The notes below the pieces were generated by a model, which was not told the origin of the DNA, ran no database searches, and worked only from the letters and a program-made list of their open reading frames with translations. Below are positions 1 to 7,944 of a DNA stretch of 62,185 nucleotides, piece after piece (the stretch's first letter is position 1; the number at the start of each line of letters is the position of its first letter). The position numbers and the translations under genes are program-made. Source of the DNA: Spirochaetia bacterium (GTDB taxonomy: Bacteria; Spirochaetota; Spirochaetia; CADAEX01); NCBI GenBank assembly GCA_017446885.1, contig JAFSOR010000009.1, positions 166,159 to 228,343 on the forward strand. Direction: 5' to 3'.

Positions 1-1179
1 ATTTTCTTCTTCCTTTTCCTTGTTCTGGTTAAGACTCCGCCGCTTTTCGACAACCTGATTGCAGCCCTTATAATTCCGTCTGCCATGTTCTCTATGCTGC
101 TTTCCATAGTTTGCAGCCCACTTACAGGCATAACATTTGCCTTTATTTCTGCCCTTATAGTGTTCCTGTTCGACATGAACAGCGCACTTGCCGCTATATT
201 TGTGGTACTTTCAGGTCTTTCGGGCTCCATGGTTGTACGCAACTACAGCAAAAGAATCCAGCTTATACAGTCAGGCGTATACCTAGGAATAATAAACATG
301 TTCCTTATGGTGGCATTCCTGCTGGCTTCCAAGCATTTCGACAACCACCGGATACTCATGGTCCTGTTTGCATTCTTAAACGGTATGGCCTGCAGCATCC
401 TGTGTCTGGGAATTCTGCCTATCATAGAGCATGTAATGAACGTGCCCACCCAGTCCAGGCTGGCAGAGCTTTCTGACCTTAACACCCCTATACTCCAGAA
501 GATGCTCCATATGGCATCGGGAACATTCAACCATTCCATTCTGGTAGGAAACCTTGCCGAGAATGCCTGCATAGAGATAAAGGCAAACGGTCTTTTGGCA
601 AGGGTAGGAGGCTATTATCACGATATCGGAAAGATAGACCAGGCCGACTTCTTTATCGAGAACCAGGAGACCTACAACCGGCATGACAACCTTTCGCCGA
701 GCCTTTCGGTATCTATAATAAAGTCGCATGTCAAATATGGCGTGGAAAAGGCTAAGGAGCTTAACCTGCCGCCAGAGGTAATCGACATCATAGCCCATCA
801 TCATGGAAACGGACTTATCTCTTATTTCTATGTTGAGGCCATGAAGCTTGAGGACAAGGCAAGGGTTACCCCGGAAGCCTATTCATATTCCGACGGCCGG
901 CCCAAGAGCAAGGAGGAGGCAGTGGTGCTTCTGGCCGATTCTATCGAAGCTGCTGTGCGTGCTATGAAAAATCCGACACTGGAAGGAATCCAGAACAGGG
1001 TAAACGATATTATAAAGAGCAAGATAGAGTCGGGGCAGATTTCCGAGAGCGAGCTTACATTCAGCGACCTTAAGATTGTTGCAAACTCCTTTGTTAACAC
1101 ACTCAAGGGTATTCATCATTCAAGAATCCAATATCCTAAGCAGGAAGAGATAAATGAATTATCTTCAAATTCAAAATGA
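1..1179 (+). CDS. pgpH: PgpH-like HD-domain c-di-AMP phosphodiesterase (5' partial)
   Basis: The reading frame is open from base 1, so the start lies outside the window; 392 residues are visible. The first ~140 residues are strongly hydrophobic, consistent with the end of a 7TM membrane domain. A cytoplasmic HD domain follows: an early His in an FNHS motif, the HD pair at 619-624 (HDIGK), a HHHG cluster near 795 and a late Asp in ADSIEAA. These are the metal ligands expected of the 7TM-HD (PgpH) family, which hydrolyses cyclic di-AMP in the characterised Firmicutes members. It overlaps ybeY by 26 bases, the usual neighbour of this family. The family call is firm. The c-di-AMP substrate is inferred from homology. 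Confidence 0.85.
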   Translation: MFFFLFLVLVKTPPLFDNLIAALIIPSAMFSMLLSIVCSPLTGITFAFISALIVFLFDMNSALAAIFVVLSGLSGSMVVRNYSKRIQLIQSGVYLGIINMFLMVAFLLASKHFDNHRILMVLFAFLNGMACSILCLGILPIIEHVMNVPTQSRLAELSDLNTPILQKMLHMASGTFNHSILVGNLAENACIEIKANGLLARVGGYYHDIGKIDQADFFIENQETYNRHDNLSPSLSVSIIKSHVKYGVEKAKELNLPPEVIDIIAHHHGNGLISYFYVEAMKLEDKARVTPEAYSYSDGRPKSKEEAVVLLADSIEAAVRAMKNPTLEGIQNRVNDIIKSKIESGQISESELTFSDLKIVANSFVNTLKGIHHSRIQYPKQEEINELSSNSK

Positions 1180-1609
1180 GAGCACAGTAAAGATTAAGAT
1201 AAGGCCTGTCAAAGACTTCATGCTCAAGGTGCTGGAGATTCTGGAGAAGGATAAGTGGGAAGTGTCGGTCCTATTTACAGGCGATGCCTTTATACAGACC
1301 CTTAACAGGGATTACCGTGGCAAGGACGAGAGCACCGATGTCCTTTCCTTTGCCCAGGTGGATGCCAAAGAGGTTTTTCCAGAGCAGAAAGGCAGGTTCT
1401 ATGCCGGCGACATAGTGATTTCCATGGAGACCCTGGCCAAGAACGCCGATTATTTTGGAATAAGTATGAACGAGGAGCTTAAAAGGCTTTTGGTTCATGG
1501 GATACTGCATTTAAGCGGTATGGATCATAAGAATAACAATCCTGACCAGCCTATGCTGATGTATCAGGAGGAAATATTAAAACAATTTACTGGAGTGGTT
1601 TTGCTTTGA
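1154..1609 (+). CDS. ybeY: Endoribonuclease YbeY (rRNA maturation factor)
   Basis: This 151-residue protein carries the family zinc signature HGILHLSGMDH at residues 115-125, whose three histidines bind the catalytic metal. YbeY acts in 16S rRNA 3'-end maturation and ribosome quality control. Length and motif position are normal for the family. The start overlaps the end of the upstream HD gene, and the stop overlaps the next gene by four bases (TTGA), which suggests translational coupling through the block. Confidence 0.93.
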   Translation: MNYLQIQNESTVKIKIRPVKDFMLKVLEILEKDKWEVSVLFTGDAFIQTLNRDYRGKDESTDVLSFAQVDAKEVFPEQKGRFYAGDIVISMETLAKNADYFGISMNEELKRLLVHGILHLSGMDHKNNNPDQPMLMYQEEILKQFTGVVLL

Positions 1610-2394
1610 AACCTGGAAGTTTTTTTCACAATTTATTCAAGACTCGGAAAGAAGACCCGAGCGGAGTTGACAGAGACCTGAATGTCGAAGAACAGGAGAT
1701 GATCAAAGGGGTAGTGGACCTGGCAGAAAAGGATGCCAAAGATATAATGGTGCCACGCACCGATGTTGTGTTCATACCAACAGATATGCCGTTGGAAGAG
1801 GTTCTGGACATAATTGCGGAATCTGGTTTTTCACGGTTCCCTGTGTACGAGGAGACTATAGACAATGTTATCGGAATCCTTTATGTAAAGGATCTGATGC
1901 GTGAGCTGGTAAAGAAGAATAAGAATTTCAAGGATATAGTGGTCAAGGATATTTTACGCAAGCCTTACTTTATCCCCGATTCCAAGAAGATCAACGCCCT
2001 GTTCCACGATTTCCGAAAGAAGAGGGTGCACATAGCGGTTGCTGTTGATGAATACGGCGGAGTCGCCGGCATAATCTGCCTTGAGGATATACTCGAGGAG
2101 ATTGTTGGCGAGATTCAGGACGAATTTGATGATGACGAGGTCGAGGACATAATCCAGGTGGGGCCATCAACATACCTTTGCGACACACGTGTAAGCATAG
2201 AGGACCTGAATGAAGAGCTCAGGATTAAGCTTCCACACGAGGACTACGATACTTTGGGCGGGTTTGTATTTGACCTTTTCGACAAGATTCCTGTAAAGTT
2301 CGAGAAAAAAGAGTATAAGGGGATGACATTCATTATCCAGGACGTTGAAGGAAACAAGATAAAATCTGTTAAAATTGAGTTGGACAAATGTTAA
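1606..2394 (+). CDS. CorC/TlyC-type CBS-domain protein
   Basis: This 262-residue protein has two CBS domains (roughly residues 40-155; the IMVPRTD motif opens the first) followed by an acidic linker and a C-terminal CorC_HlyC (transporter-associated) domain. It has no membrane segments, so it is the soluble form called CorC or TlyC. TlyC was once labelled a haemolysin; a role in metal-ion efflux is now favoured for relatives. The start is TTG within the ybeY stop region, with GGAG about ten bases upstream; no better start is available. T. pallidum has the same HD-YbeY-TlyC grouping as I recall it. Confidence 0.85.
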   Translation: MKPGSFFHNLFKTRKEDPSGVDRDLNVEEQEMIKGVVDLAEKDAKDIMVPRTDVVFIPTDMPLEEVLDIIAESGFSRFPVYEETIDNVIGILYVKDLMRELVKKNKNFKDIVVKDILRKPYFIPDSKKINALFHDFRKKRVHIAVAVDEYGGVAGIICLEDILEEIVGEIQDEFDDDEVEDIIQVGPSTYLCDTRVSIEDLNEELRIKLPHEDYDTLGGFVFDLFDKIPVKFEKKEYKGMTFIIQDVEGNKIKSVKIELDKC

Positions 2395-3317
2395 GACAAG
2401 TTGCAGCATTCTCACCAGGACATCTCACCGGTCTGTTCTATATGCAGGACGCAAGCCAGGATCCGCTTCTTGCAGGAAGTCTTGGGGCCGGATTTTCAAT
2501 ACTTAAAGGCGTAACCACCACAATCGAGGTGAAAAAGAGCTTTGACGACTGCTCTGTAACTTTGAATGGAAAGCTTAACGATGCTCCGGTAAGCCATCTG
2601 GTTCGCAATCTGTTTTTCCAGGAGCTTGGAGAAAAGTCTATTCCAATTGATATCAAGCATGTTATAGAGACACCCGAGGGGGCAGGGTTTGGCACCAGCG
2701 GTGGAGGGGCACTTAGCCTTGTCCTGGCACTAAACCATCTTTATGGCGAGCCATTCAACACTATTAAGGCTGCCCAGATTGCACATGTGGCAGAGGTGCG
2801 CTGCAAGACCGGGCTTGGTACAGTCATGGGAGAAAGCTTTGGCGGTTTCCGTATTCTTACCCGTGCAGGAGCTCCTGGCATAGGTGCTACAATATCGATT
2901 CCTTACGATAAGGATTTGTATGCGCTTTGCATAATGTTCGGACCGCTTTCCACAAAATCGGCACTTTCCGATCCCGATATAAGGGCCCGCATAATGAAAT
3001 CTGGCGAAAAGTATCACAGCCTGCTATGCCAGACTCCCGATATACTGTCATTCCTTAAGTATTCCAGAATGTTTGCAGAGGAGACTGCCCTCTATTCAGA
3101 TAAGGTAAGGGCTGCCCTTGACTTCTTTACCGAAAGGGAAATCAACGCCAGCATGCCTATGTTCGGCGAAGGTATATTCTCTATTCTGCACAAGGCAGAG
3201 CTGCCAGATGTAATCAAGGTGGCACAGGAGTTCTGCTCCAGGTACCCGGCAAATTCTGTGGAGCTTATGGTATCCAGCATAGCAAAGCGGGGTGCCGGAA
3301 TAGTAAGCGAAGACTAA
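2388..3317 (+). CDS. Archaeal-type pantoate kinase (GHMP kinase family)
   Basis: This is a 309-residue GHMP-superfamily kinase. The N-terminus AAFSPGHLTGLF (residues 6-17), followed by DPLLAGSLGAGFS, closely matches the opening I know from archaeal pantoate kinase (PoK). The ATP-binding glycine/serine loop reads GFGTSGGGA near residue 100, and AHVAEVRCKTGLG follows, also PoK-like. PoK phosphorylates pantoate to 4-phosphopantoate, which archaeal phosphopantothenate synthetase joins to beta-alanine. The gene overlaps the CBS-protein gene by 7 bases and lies 10 bases upstream of coaBC, so the context agrees with CoA synthesis. Activity is inferred. The alternative is a related GHMP kinase acting on another substrate. 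Confidence 0.82.
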   Translation: MLRQVAAFSPGHLTGLFYMQDASQDPLLAGSLGAGFSILKGVTTTIEVKKSFDDCSVTLNGKLNDAPVSHLVRNLFFQELGEKSIPIDIKHVIETPEGAGFGTSGGGALSLVLALNHLYGEPFNTIKAAQIAHVAEVRCKTGLGTVMGESFGGFRILTRAGAPGIGATISIPYDKDLYALCIMFGPLSTKSALSDPDIRARIMKSGEKYHSLLCQTPDILSFLKYSRMFAEETALYSDKVRAALDFFTEREINASMPMFGEGIFSILHKAELPDVIKVAQEFCSRYPANSVELMVSSIAKRGAGIVSED

Positions 3318-3327
3318 AGGAGAAAGC

Positions 3328-4590
3328 ATGGCATACGGAATACATCCTTCTTTTGATATAATAGGCACTTCGGGCAAGGAGCTTGCAGGAAAGCGCATAG
3401 TGCTTTGCATAACAGGCAGCGTGGCCTGTGTCCGGTCAAGCGAGGTGGCACGGCTTCTGATGCGCCACGGTGCTGCTGTTTATCCTGTCATGACCGAAAG
3501 TGCGTGCACTCTTGTGGGACCCGACCTTATTGAGTGGGCCTGCGGTTATAAGCCTGTCACCACGCTGACCGGGGCTGTGGAGCATGTGGCTCTGGCAGGC
3601 AATGTGGCTGACAAGGCAGACCTTATACTGGTATGCCCCTCCACAGCCAATACTATAGGCAAGATTGCAGGCGGCATAGACGACACCCCTGTTACTACCG
3701 TAGTAACCACAGCCCTTGGCGAGAGAATCCCTGTAGTTATTGTTCCTGCCATGCACGAGCCCATGTACAGGCATCCTTTTGTGAACGAGAATATCCAGAA
3801 GCTTAAGAATGCTGGAATTACTGTAATGATGCCGCGGATAGAAGAAGGAAAGGCTAAGATTCCTGAAAATGAAGAGATTTACCGGACTGTACTTTCTGTC
3901 CTTTCCAGCAAGGCTCTGCTTGCCGGAAAGAGAATACTTATAACAGCTGGCCGCACAGTTGAGTATATAGACCCGGTACGTGTCATAACCAACAACAGCT
4001 CTGGCAAGATGGGCTTTGCCCTGGCCCAGGCTGCAAAGGATATGGGGGCCGATGTTACAGTGGTGTATGGAAAAGGCTCGGTGGAACCTGATGGCTGCTT
4101 CAATGTTATCAGGGTTGATACAGCAGAAGATATGAAGAATGCAGTGGAAAAGGAGCTTGTCTCAGACAGTTACGACATGATGTTTGCATCAAGTGCTGTT
4201 GGTGACTGGAAGCCTGTTTCTACGAGCAAAGAGAAAATTTCCACCCGTAAAAATAAGAATCTTATGCTTGAACTGGTTCCAACAGTAAAGATAATTGATG
4301 GAATCAAGAAAAAGTTTCCAAAGGTGTTCCTTGCAGCATTCCGGGCACTCCACGATTTAAGCGACAAAGAGCTTCTTACAGATGGAAAACGGCGTATGAA
4401 GATTGCCGATGCCGACATGATTGCGATAAATGATGTCTCTAAGCCTGGACAAGGCTTCGAGACCGACACCAACGAGATGCTGGCTGTAACCAAGGATGGC
4501 GAGGTCACCAAACTGGGCTTTGCATCCAAGTATGAGATTGCGCGTAGGCTGCTAACTATAGCCGAGGAGAATATATGCAGGCAAAAATAA
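3328..4590 (+). CDS. coaBC: CoaBC: phosphopantothenoylcysteine decarboxylase / phosphopantothenate-cysteine ligase, archaeal-like
   Basis: This 420-residue bifunctional flavoprotein makes 4'-phosphopantetheine from phosphopantothenate and cysteine. The N-terminal CoaC half has the flavin-binding ITGSVA motif, the catalytic His in VEHVALAG (about residue 86) and PAMHEPMY (about 140-147). The C-terminal CoaB half has DPVRVITNNSSGKMG around residue 220 and a KISTRKN segment. PAMHEPMY, EEGKAKIP and ITAGRTVEYIDPVR look closer to archaeal Dfp than to the PAMNxxM(W/Y) and TREPIDPVR forms typical of bacteria. AGGAG precedes the ATG. It follows the pantoate kinase by 10 bases and overlaps folD by 16. 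Confidence 0.9.
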   Translation: MAYGIHPSFDIIGTSGKELAGKRIVLCITGSVACVRSSEVARLLMRHGAAVYPVMTESACTLVGPDLIEWACGYKPVTTLTGAVEHVALAGNVADKADLILVCPSTANTIGKIAGGIDDTPVTTVVTTALGERIPVVIVPAMHEPMYRHPFVNENIQKLKNAGITVMMPRIEEGKAKIPENEEIYRTVLSVLSSKALLAGKRILITAGRTVEYIDPVRVITNNSSGKMGFALAQAAKDMGADVTVVYGKGSVEPDGCFNVIRVDTAEDMKNAVEKELVSDSYDMMFASSAVGDWKPVSTSKEKISTRKNKNLMLELVPTVKIIDGIKKKFPKVFLAAFRALHDLSDKELLTDGKRRMKIADADMIAINDVSKPGQGFETDTNEMLAVTKDGEVTKLGFASKYEIARRLLTIAEENICRQK

Positions 4591-5480
4591 TAAATGGACT
4601 TGAGATACGCAAGGCTATTCTTGAAGAGATAAAGGCAGAGACCGCAGAATATAAGGCTTCTACAGGCAAGGTGCCTGGCCTTGTGACCATACTGGTAGGG
4701 GAGAACCCTGCATCTGTATCGTATGTTACACTTAAGGTCAAGACAGCCTTGGAGATGGGCTTTAAGGAAGTTCAGGTGAACCTGAGCGAAAGCTGCACCG
4801 AGAAAGAGCTTCTGGACACAGTAGATAAATACAACAAAGATGACTCTATACATGGAATACTGGTGCAGCTGCCACTACCCAAGCATATTGACGAGAATAA
4901 GGTTATATATGCAATAGACCCTGACAAGGATGTGGACGGCTTCCACCCAGTGAATATCGGCAGGCTTCTTTTAGGCGGCAAGCATACAAAGTATCCGCCC
5001 TGTACCCCGGCAGGAATTGTGGAGATGCTTTCACGCACAGGTATAGAAACCGAAGGTAAGGAAGTGGTCATAGTAGGGCGCAGCAACCTTGTGGGAAAAC
5101 CGCTTGCCAATATGCTGTGTGCAAAAGGCAAGAACGCCAATGCCACAGTTACAATATGTCACACACGCACCAAAGACTTGGAATCGCACTGCAGACGTGC
5201 CGATATACTGGTTGCTGCAGCAGGCTGTCCAGGGCTCATAAAGCCGGAATGGGTCAAGCCAGGTGCCTGTGTCATTGATGTGGGTGTAAACCGGGTAGGC
5301 GAGAAGATAAGCGAGAAGACAGGAAAAAAGGTGGCAATACTCAAAGGCGACACCGACTTCGATGCCCTTCTTTCAATAGCCGGCTACATTACACCTGTTC
5401 CAGGTGGAGTGGGACCCATGACTATAGCCATGCTTATGAAAAACACACTCAATGCTTTCAAATACACAATGGAGAAATAA
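4575..5480 (+). CDS. folD: FolD: methylenetetrahydrofolate dehydrogenase / cyclohydrolase
   Basis: This 301-residue FolD interconverts 5,10-methylene-, 5,10-methenyl- and 10-formyl-tetrahydrofolate using NADP. Visible signatures are the catalytic-domain YVxxK-like segment SYVTLKVK near residue 50, PPCTPAGIVEML, the dinucleotide-binding VGRSNLVGKPLA around residue 160, and the C-terminal PVPGGVGPMT. Its start overlaps the end of coaBC by 16 bases and trpS begins 2 bases after its stop, so all three are probably co-transcribed. Confidence 0.95.
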   Translation: MQAKIINGLEIRKAILEEIKAETAEYKASTGKVPGLVTILVGENPASVSYVTLKVKTALEMGFKEVQVNLSESCTEKELLDTVDKYNKDDSIHGILVQLPLPKHIDENKVIYAIDPDKDVDGFHPVNIGRLLLGGKHTKYPPCTPAGIVEMLSRTGIETEGKEVVIVGRSNLVGKPLANMLCAKGKNANATVTICHTRTKDLESHCRRADILVAAAGCPGLIKPEWVKPGACVIDVGVNRVGEKISEKTGKKVAILKGDTDFDALLSIAGYITPVPGGVGPMTIAMLMKNTLNAFKYTMEK

Positions 5481-5482
5481 CT

Positions 5483-6562
5483 ATGGAATCTAAAGAAATC
5501 AGCGCAACCTACGAAGCGGCCCTGGCCAGAAGCAAGAAAATTGAATCTGATATCCAGCTCCACCCTGAGCGTTATAGAGTTCTTACAGGCGACCGTCCTA
5601 CTGGCAGGCTGCACATAGGCCATTACTTTGGCTCGCTGCAGAACCGTGTACGCCTTGCAAACCTGGGAGTACCTACCTGCATACTTATTGCCGACTACCA
5701 GGTGCTTACCGACCACGAGGCATTCTCAGAAATTTCGCAGAACACCAAGCAGCTGGTCATCGACTACCTTGCTGCCGGCATAAAACCAAGCGACAAGGTT
5801 ATAATCTATCCACACAGCTATATCCCCGAGGCAAACCAGCTTATGCTGCCGTTTTTGACTTTAGTCTCAAGCTCCGAGCTTGAACGTAACCCGACTGTAA
5901 AGGAGGAGATTTCCAAGTCCGAGCTTTCAACTGTGAATGCCGGAATGCTTACATATCCGATTCACCAGGCCTGCGACATCCTTTATTGCAAAGGCACTGT
6001 GGTACCGGTGGGCAAGGACCAGCTGCCCCACATAGAGCTGACCCAGAAGATAGCACGCAGGTTCAACAAGAAATTCTGCAAGCCAGACTCGCCAATATTC
6101 CCCGAGCCATGCGCTCTTTTGAGCAAGACACCTAGCATATTGGGGCTTGACGGCAGCCAGAAGATGAGTAAAAGCCGCGGCAATGCCATAATGCTGTGCG
6201 CAACCGAGGATGAGACAGCAAACCTTATCAAGAAGGCAAAGACAGACTCAGACCGCCATATAACTTACGACCCCGTGAATCGGCCAGAGGTTGCAAACCT
6301 TCTTATGCTCATATCCCTGTGCACCGACGAGGAGCCAACAGCAATCGCAGAGCGGATAGGCGACGGCGGTGGCGGACTTCTTAAAAAGACCCTTACCGAG
6401 GCCCTGAACGAAAAACTCCGTCCGCTAAGAGCAGAACGTATAAAACTTGAATCATCTCCAGATTATATCCGCAGCGTTCTTTTGGACGGCGTTGAGCGGG
6501 CCAGGGCAATGGCAATCGAAACCCTGAACGAAGTCCGCCGTGCCATGAACATGGAGATATAA
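5483..6562 (+). CDS. trpS: Tryptophanyl-tRNA synthetase
   Basis: This is a 359-residue class I aminoacyl-tRNA synthetase. The HIGH signature appears as GRLHIGHYFG near residue 45 and the KMSKS loop as QKMSKSRGN near residue 230, preceded by the GxDQxPHIE-type segment that contacts the substrate. The layout and length fit bacterial TrpS. It starts 2 bases after folD, and GGAG near its end serves the following gene. Confidence 0.95.
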   Translation: MESKEISATYEAALARSKKIESDIQLHPERYRVLTGDRPTGRLHIGHYFGSLQNRVRLANLGVPTCILIADYQVLTDHEAFSEISQNTKQLVIDYLAAGIKPSDKVIIYPHSYIPEANQLMLPFLTLVSSSELERNPTVKEEISKSELSTVNAGMLTYPIHQACDILYCKGTVVPVGKDQLPHIELTQKIARRFNKKFCKPDSPIFPEPCALLSKTPSILGLDGSQKMSKSRGNAIMLCATEDETANLIKKAKTDSDRHITYDPVNRPEVANLLMLISLCTDEEPTAIAERIGDGGGGLLKKTLTEALNEKLRPLRAERIKLESSPDYIRSVLLDGVERARAMAIETLNEVRRAMNMEI

Positions 6563-6569
6563 GACTGAT

Positions 6570-7904
6570 TTGAGAGCCAGGAAAGCAATATTCCTCATAT
6601 TTCTCCATCTGTTGTCTTTCTGTGTGTATGCACAGGAAGAGAATAAGAAACATTATGTGATTCCTGCTTTGGAGATGATGACCGAAAGTGCATTGCTTCT
6701 ATGCTTCAACAGATATGTTACACCATGGAAGAACTATGGCCATGTTGACTGGTCCGATATAGAGCATAACCTTTCAAGCAAATGGGTATGGGATCAGGAC
6801 GAATACAATATAAACCAGATATGCCACCCGTACCAGGGCGCTTCTTACTTTACTACAGCCCGTTCGGCAGGGCTTAATTTCTGGGAATCGGCTGCATATT
6901 CCATACTGTTCGGAAACATACCCTGGGAGCTTTTCTGCGAATGCGAGACCCCAGCCTTGAATGATTTAATAATTACAGCTGTGGGTGGGGCAACACTTGG
7001 AGAGATGTTCCACCGTTTCTATGCCGACAGCTGGCATACAAACTTCCGCTGGATGTCATACTTCATAGCACCTTTTGAGGCTATAAACTACCATATCTTT
7101 AAATGGGAACCTCCTATGATGCCTGACCGCACCGAGGAACTTGATACCTTTTTCTTTGCAGGATCATATTCAAAAGATAATAATTTTATGTTCGGATCCG
7201 GTGTCAATGCTGTCTACGGTAAACCCTACGGCCATAATACAAAAGAGCCTTTTGACAGTTTCGAATTCCACCTGCAGGCAGGCTTCTCGCCATCCGACGA
7301 CTTTATGGTAACACTGTTTTCCGACGGCTATCTGTGGTCAAGGAAAGTGCATACCTGCCTCAATTCTGCCTCTACTTTAGGATTAAGCCTCCATTATAAC
7401 TTTGTCTATACCGAAAAGATAAACTATTCGGACAACAGCCTTGGATTCTCATTTAAAAGCAGATTTTTCCTACCAAAAGATACTCTGTTTGATTTTAAGA
7501 TACACCTGAACTGGCTTATGCTGGGTGGCACAGAGTACTATAAGTTCATGAACGGCGATATTCCCAAACCTGCAAACGGCGAGGAAAGGCGCGATTACGA
7601 CCTGTGCACAGGAGAGAACATAAAGCTTTCCATGACATTAAGCCAGGAAGACTTTGGAATATTGTCATTTTTCGGCATGTTCAGCGGGATGCATCCTATA
7701 AATGATGCTATTCCAGAAAATGGGACAGATGGCTTCACATCTGTTGTTATTATGGGACTTTCCTACGAGCACAGGGTGCTTAGCAAACTTTCGGCTGGGA
7801 TTTCATATCAGACATATTTTAAAAAGGGATTCTACAAAGATGCGGAAGACCACTTTGACACCAGCCACTTCATTTCTATGTTCTGCAGGCTTAAAGTACG
7901 CTGA
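6570..7904 (+). CDS. DUF3943-domain envelope protein with signal peptide
   Basis: This 444-residue protein has an N-terminal signal peptide (residues 1 to about 22, ending CVYAQ). It then carries the DUF3943 pattern: HPYQGASYF, FWESAAYS, a GNIPWELF segment and NDLIITAVGGATLGE. The rest is rich in alternating aromatic segments consistent with an outer-membrane beta-structure, though I cannot prove a barrel. The start is TTG with GGAG 13 bases upstream; it is chosen because the signal peptide begins there and no ATG lies nearby. Function is unknown. It sits 7 bases after trpS and appears to end the operon. Confidence 0.75.
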   Translation: MRARKAIFLIFLHLLSFCVYAQEENKKHYVIPALEMMTESALLLCFNRYVTPWKNYGHVDWSDIEHNLSSKWVWDQDEYNINQICHPYQGASYFTTARSAGLNFWESAAYSILFGNIPWELFCECETPALNDLIITAVGGATLGEMFHRFYADSWHTNFRWMSYFIAPFEAINYHIFKWEPPMMPDRTEELDTFFFAGSYSKDNNFMFGSGVNAVYGKPYGHNTKEPFDSFEFHLQAGFSPSDDFMVTLFSDGYLWSRKVHTCLNSASTLGLSLHYNFVYTEKINYSDNSLGFSFKSRFFLPKDTLFDFKIHLNWLMLGGTEYYKFMNGDIPKPANGEERRDYDLCTGENIKLSMTLSQEDFGILSFFGMFSGMHPINDAIPENGTDGFTSVVIMGLSYEHRVLSKLSAGISYQTYFKKGFYKDAEDHFDTSHFISMFCRLKVR

Positions 7905-7909
7905 ACAAC

Positions 7910-7944
7910 TTGTTCTAATTATTAAATAATTATATAATTATAGT
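7910..7944 (+). promoter_or_regulatory. Sigma-70 promoter, leaderless, for the SpoIIE-type phosphatase gene
   Basis: TTGTTC at 7910-7915 and TATAAT at 7933-7938 are separated by exactly 17 bases. The ATG begins 7 bases after the -10 box, so the predicted start site falls at or beside the A of the ATG. No Shine-Dalgarno sequence is present. Confidence 0.7.
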
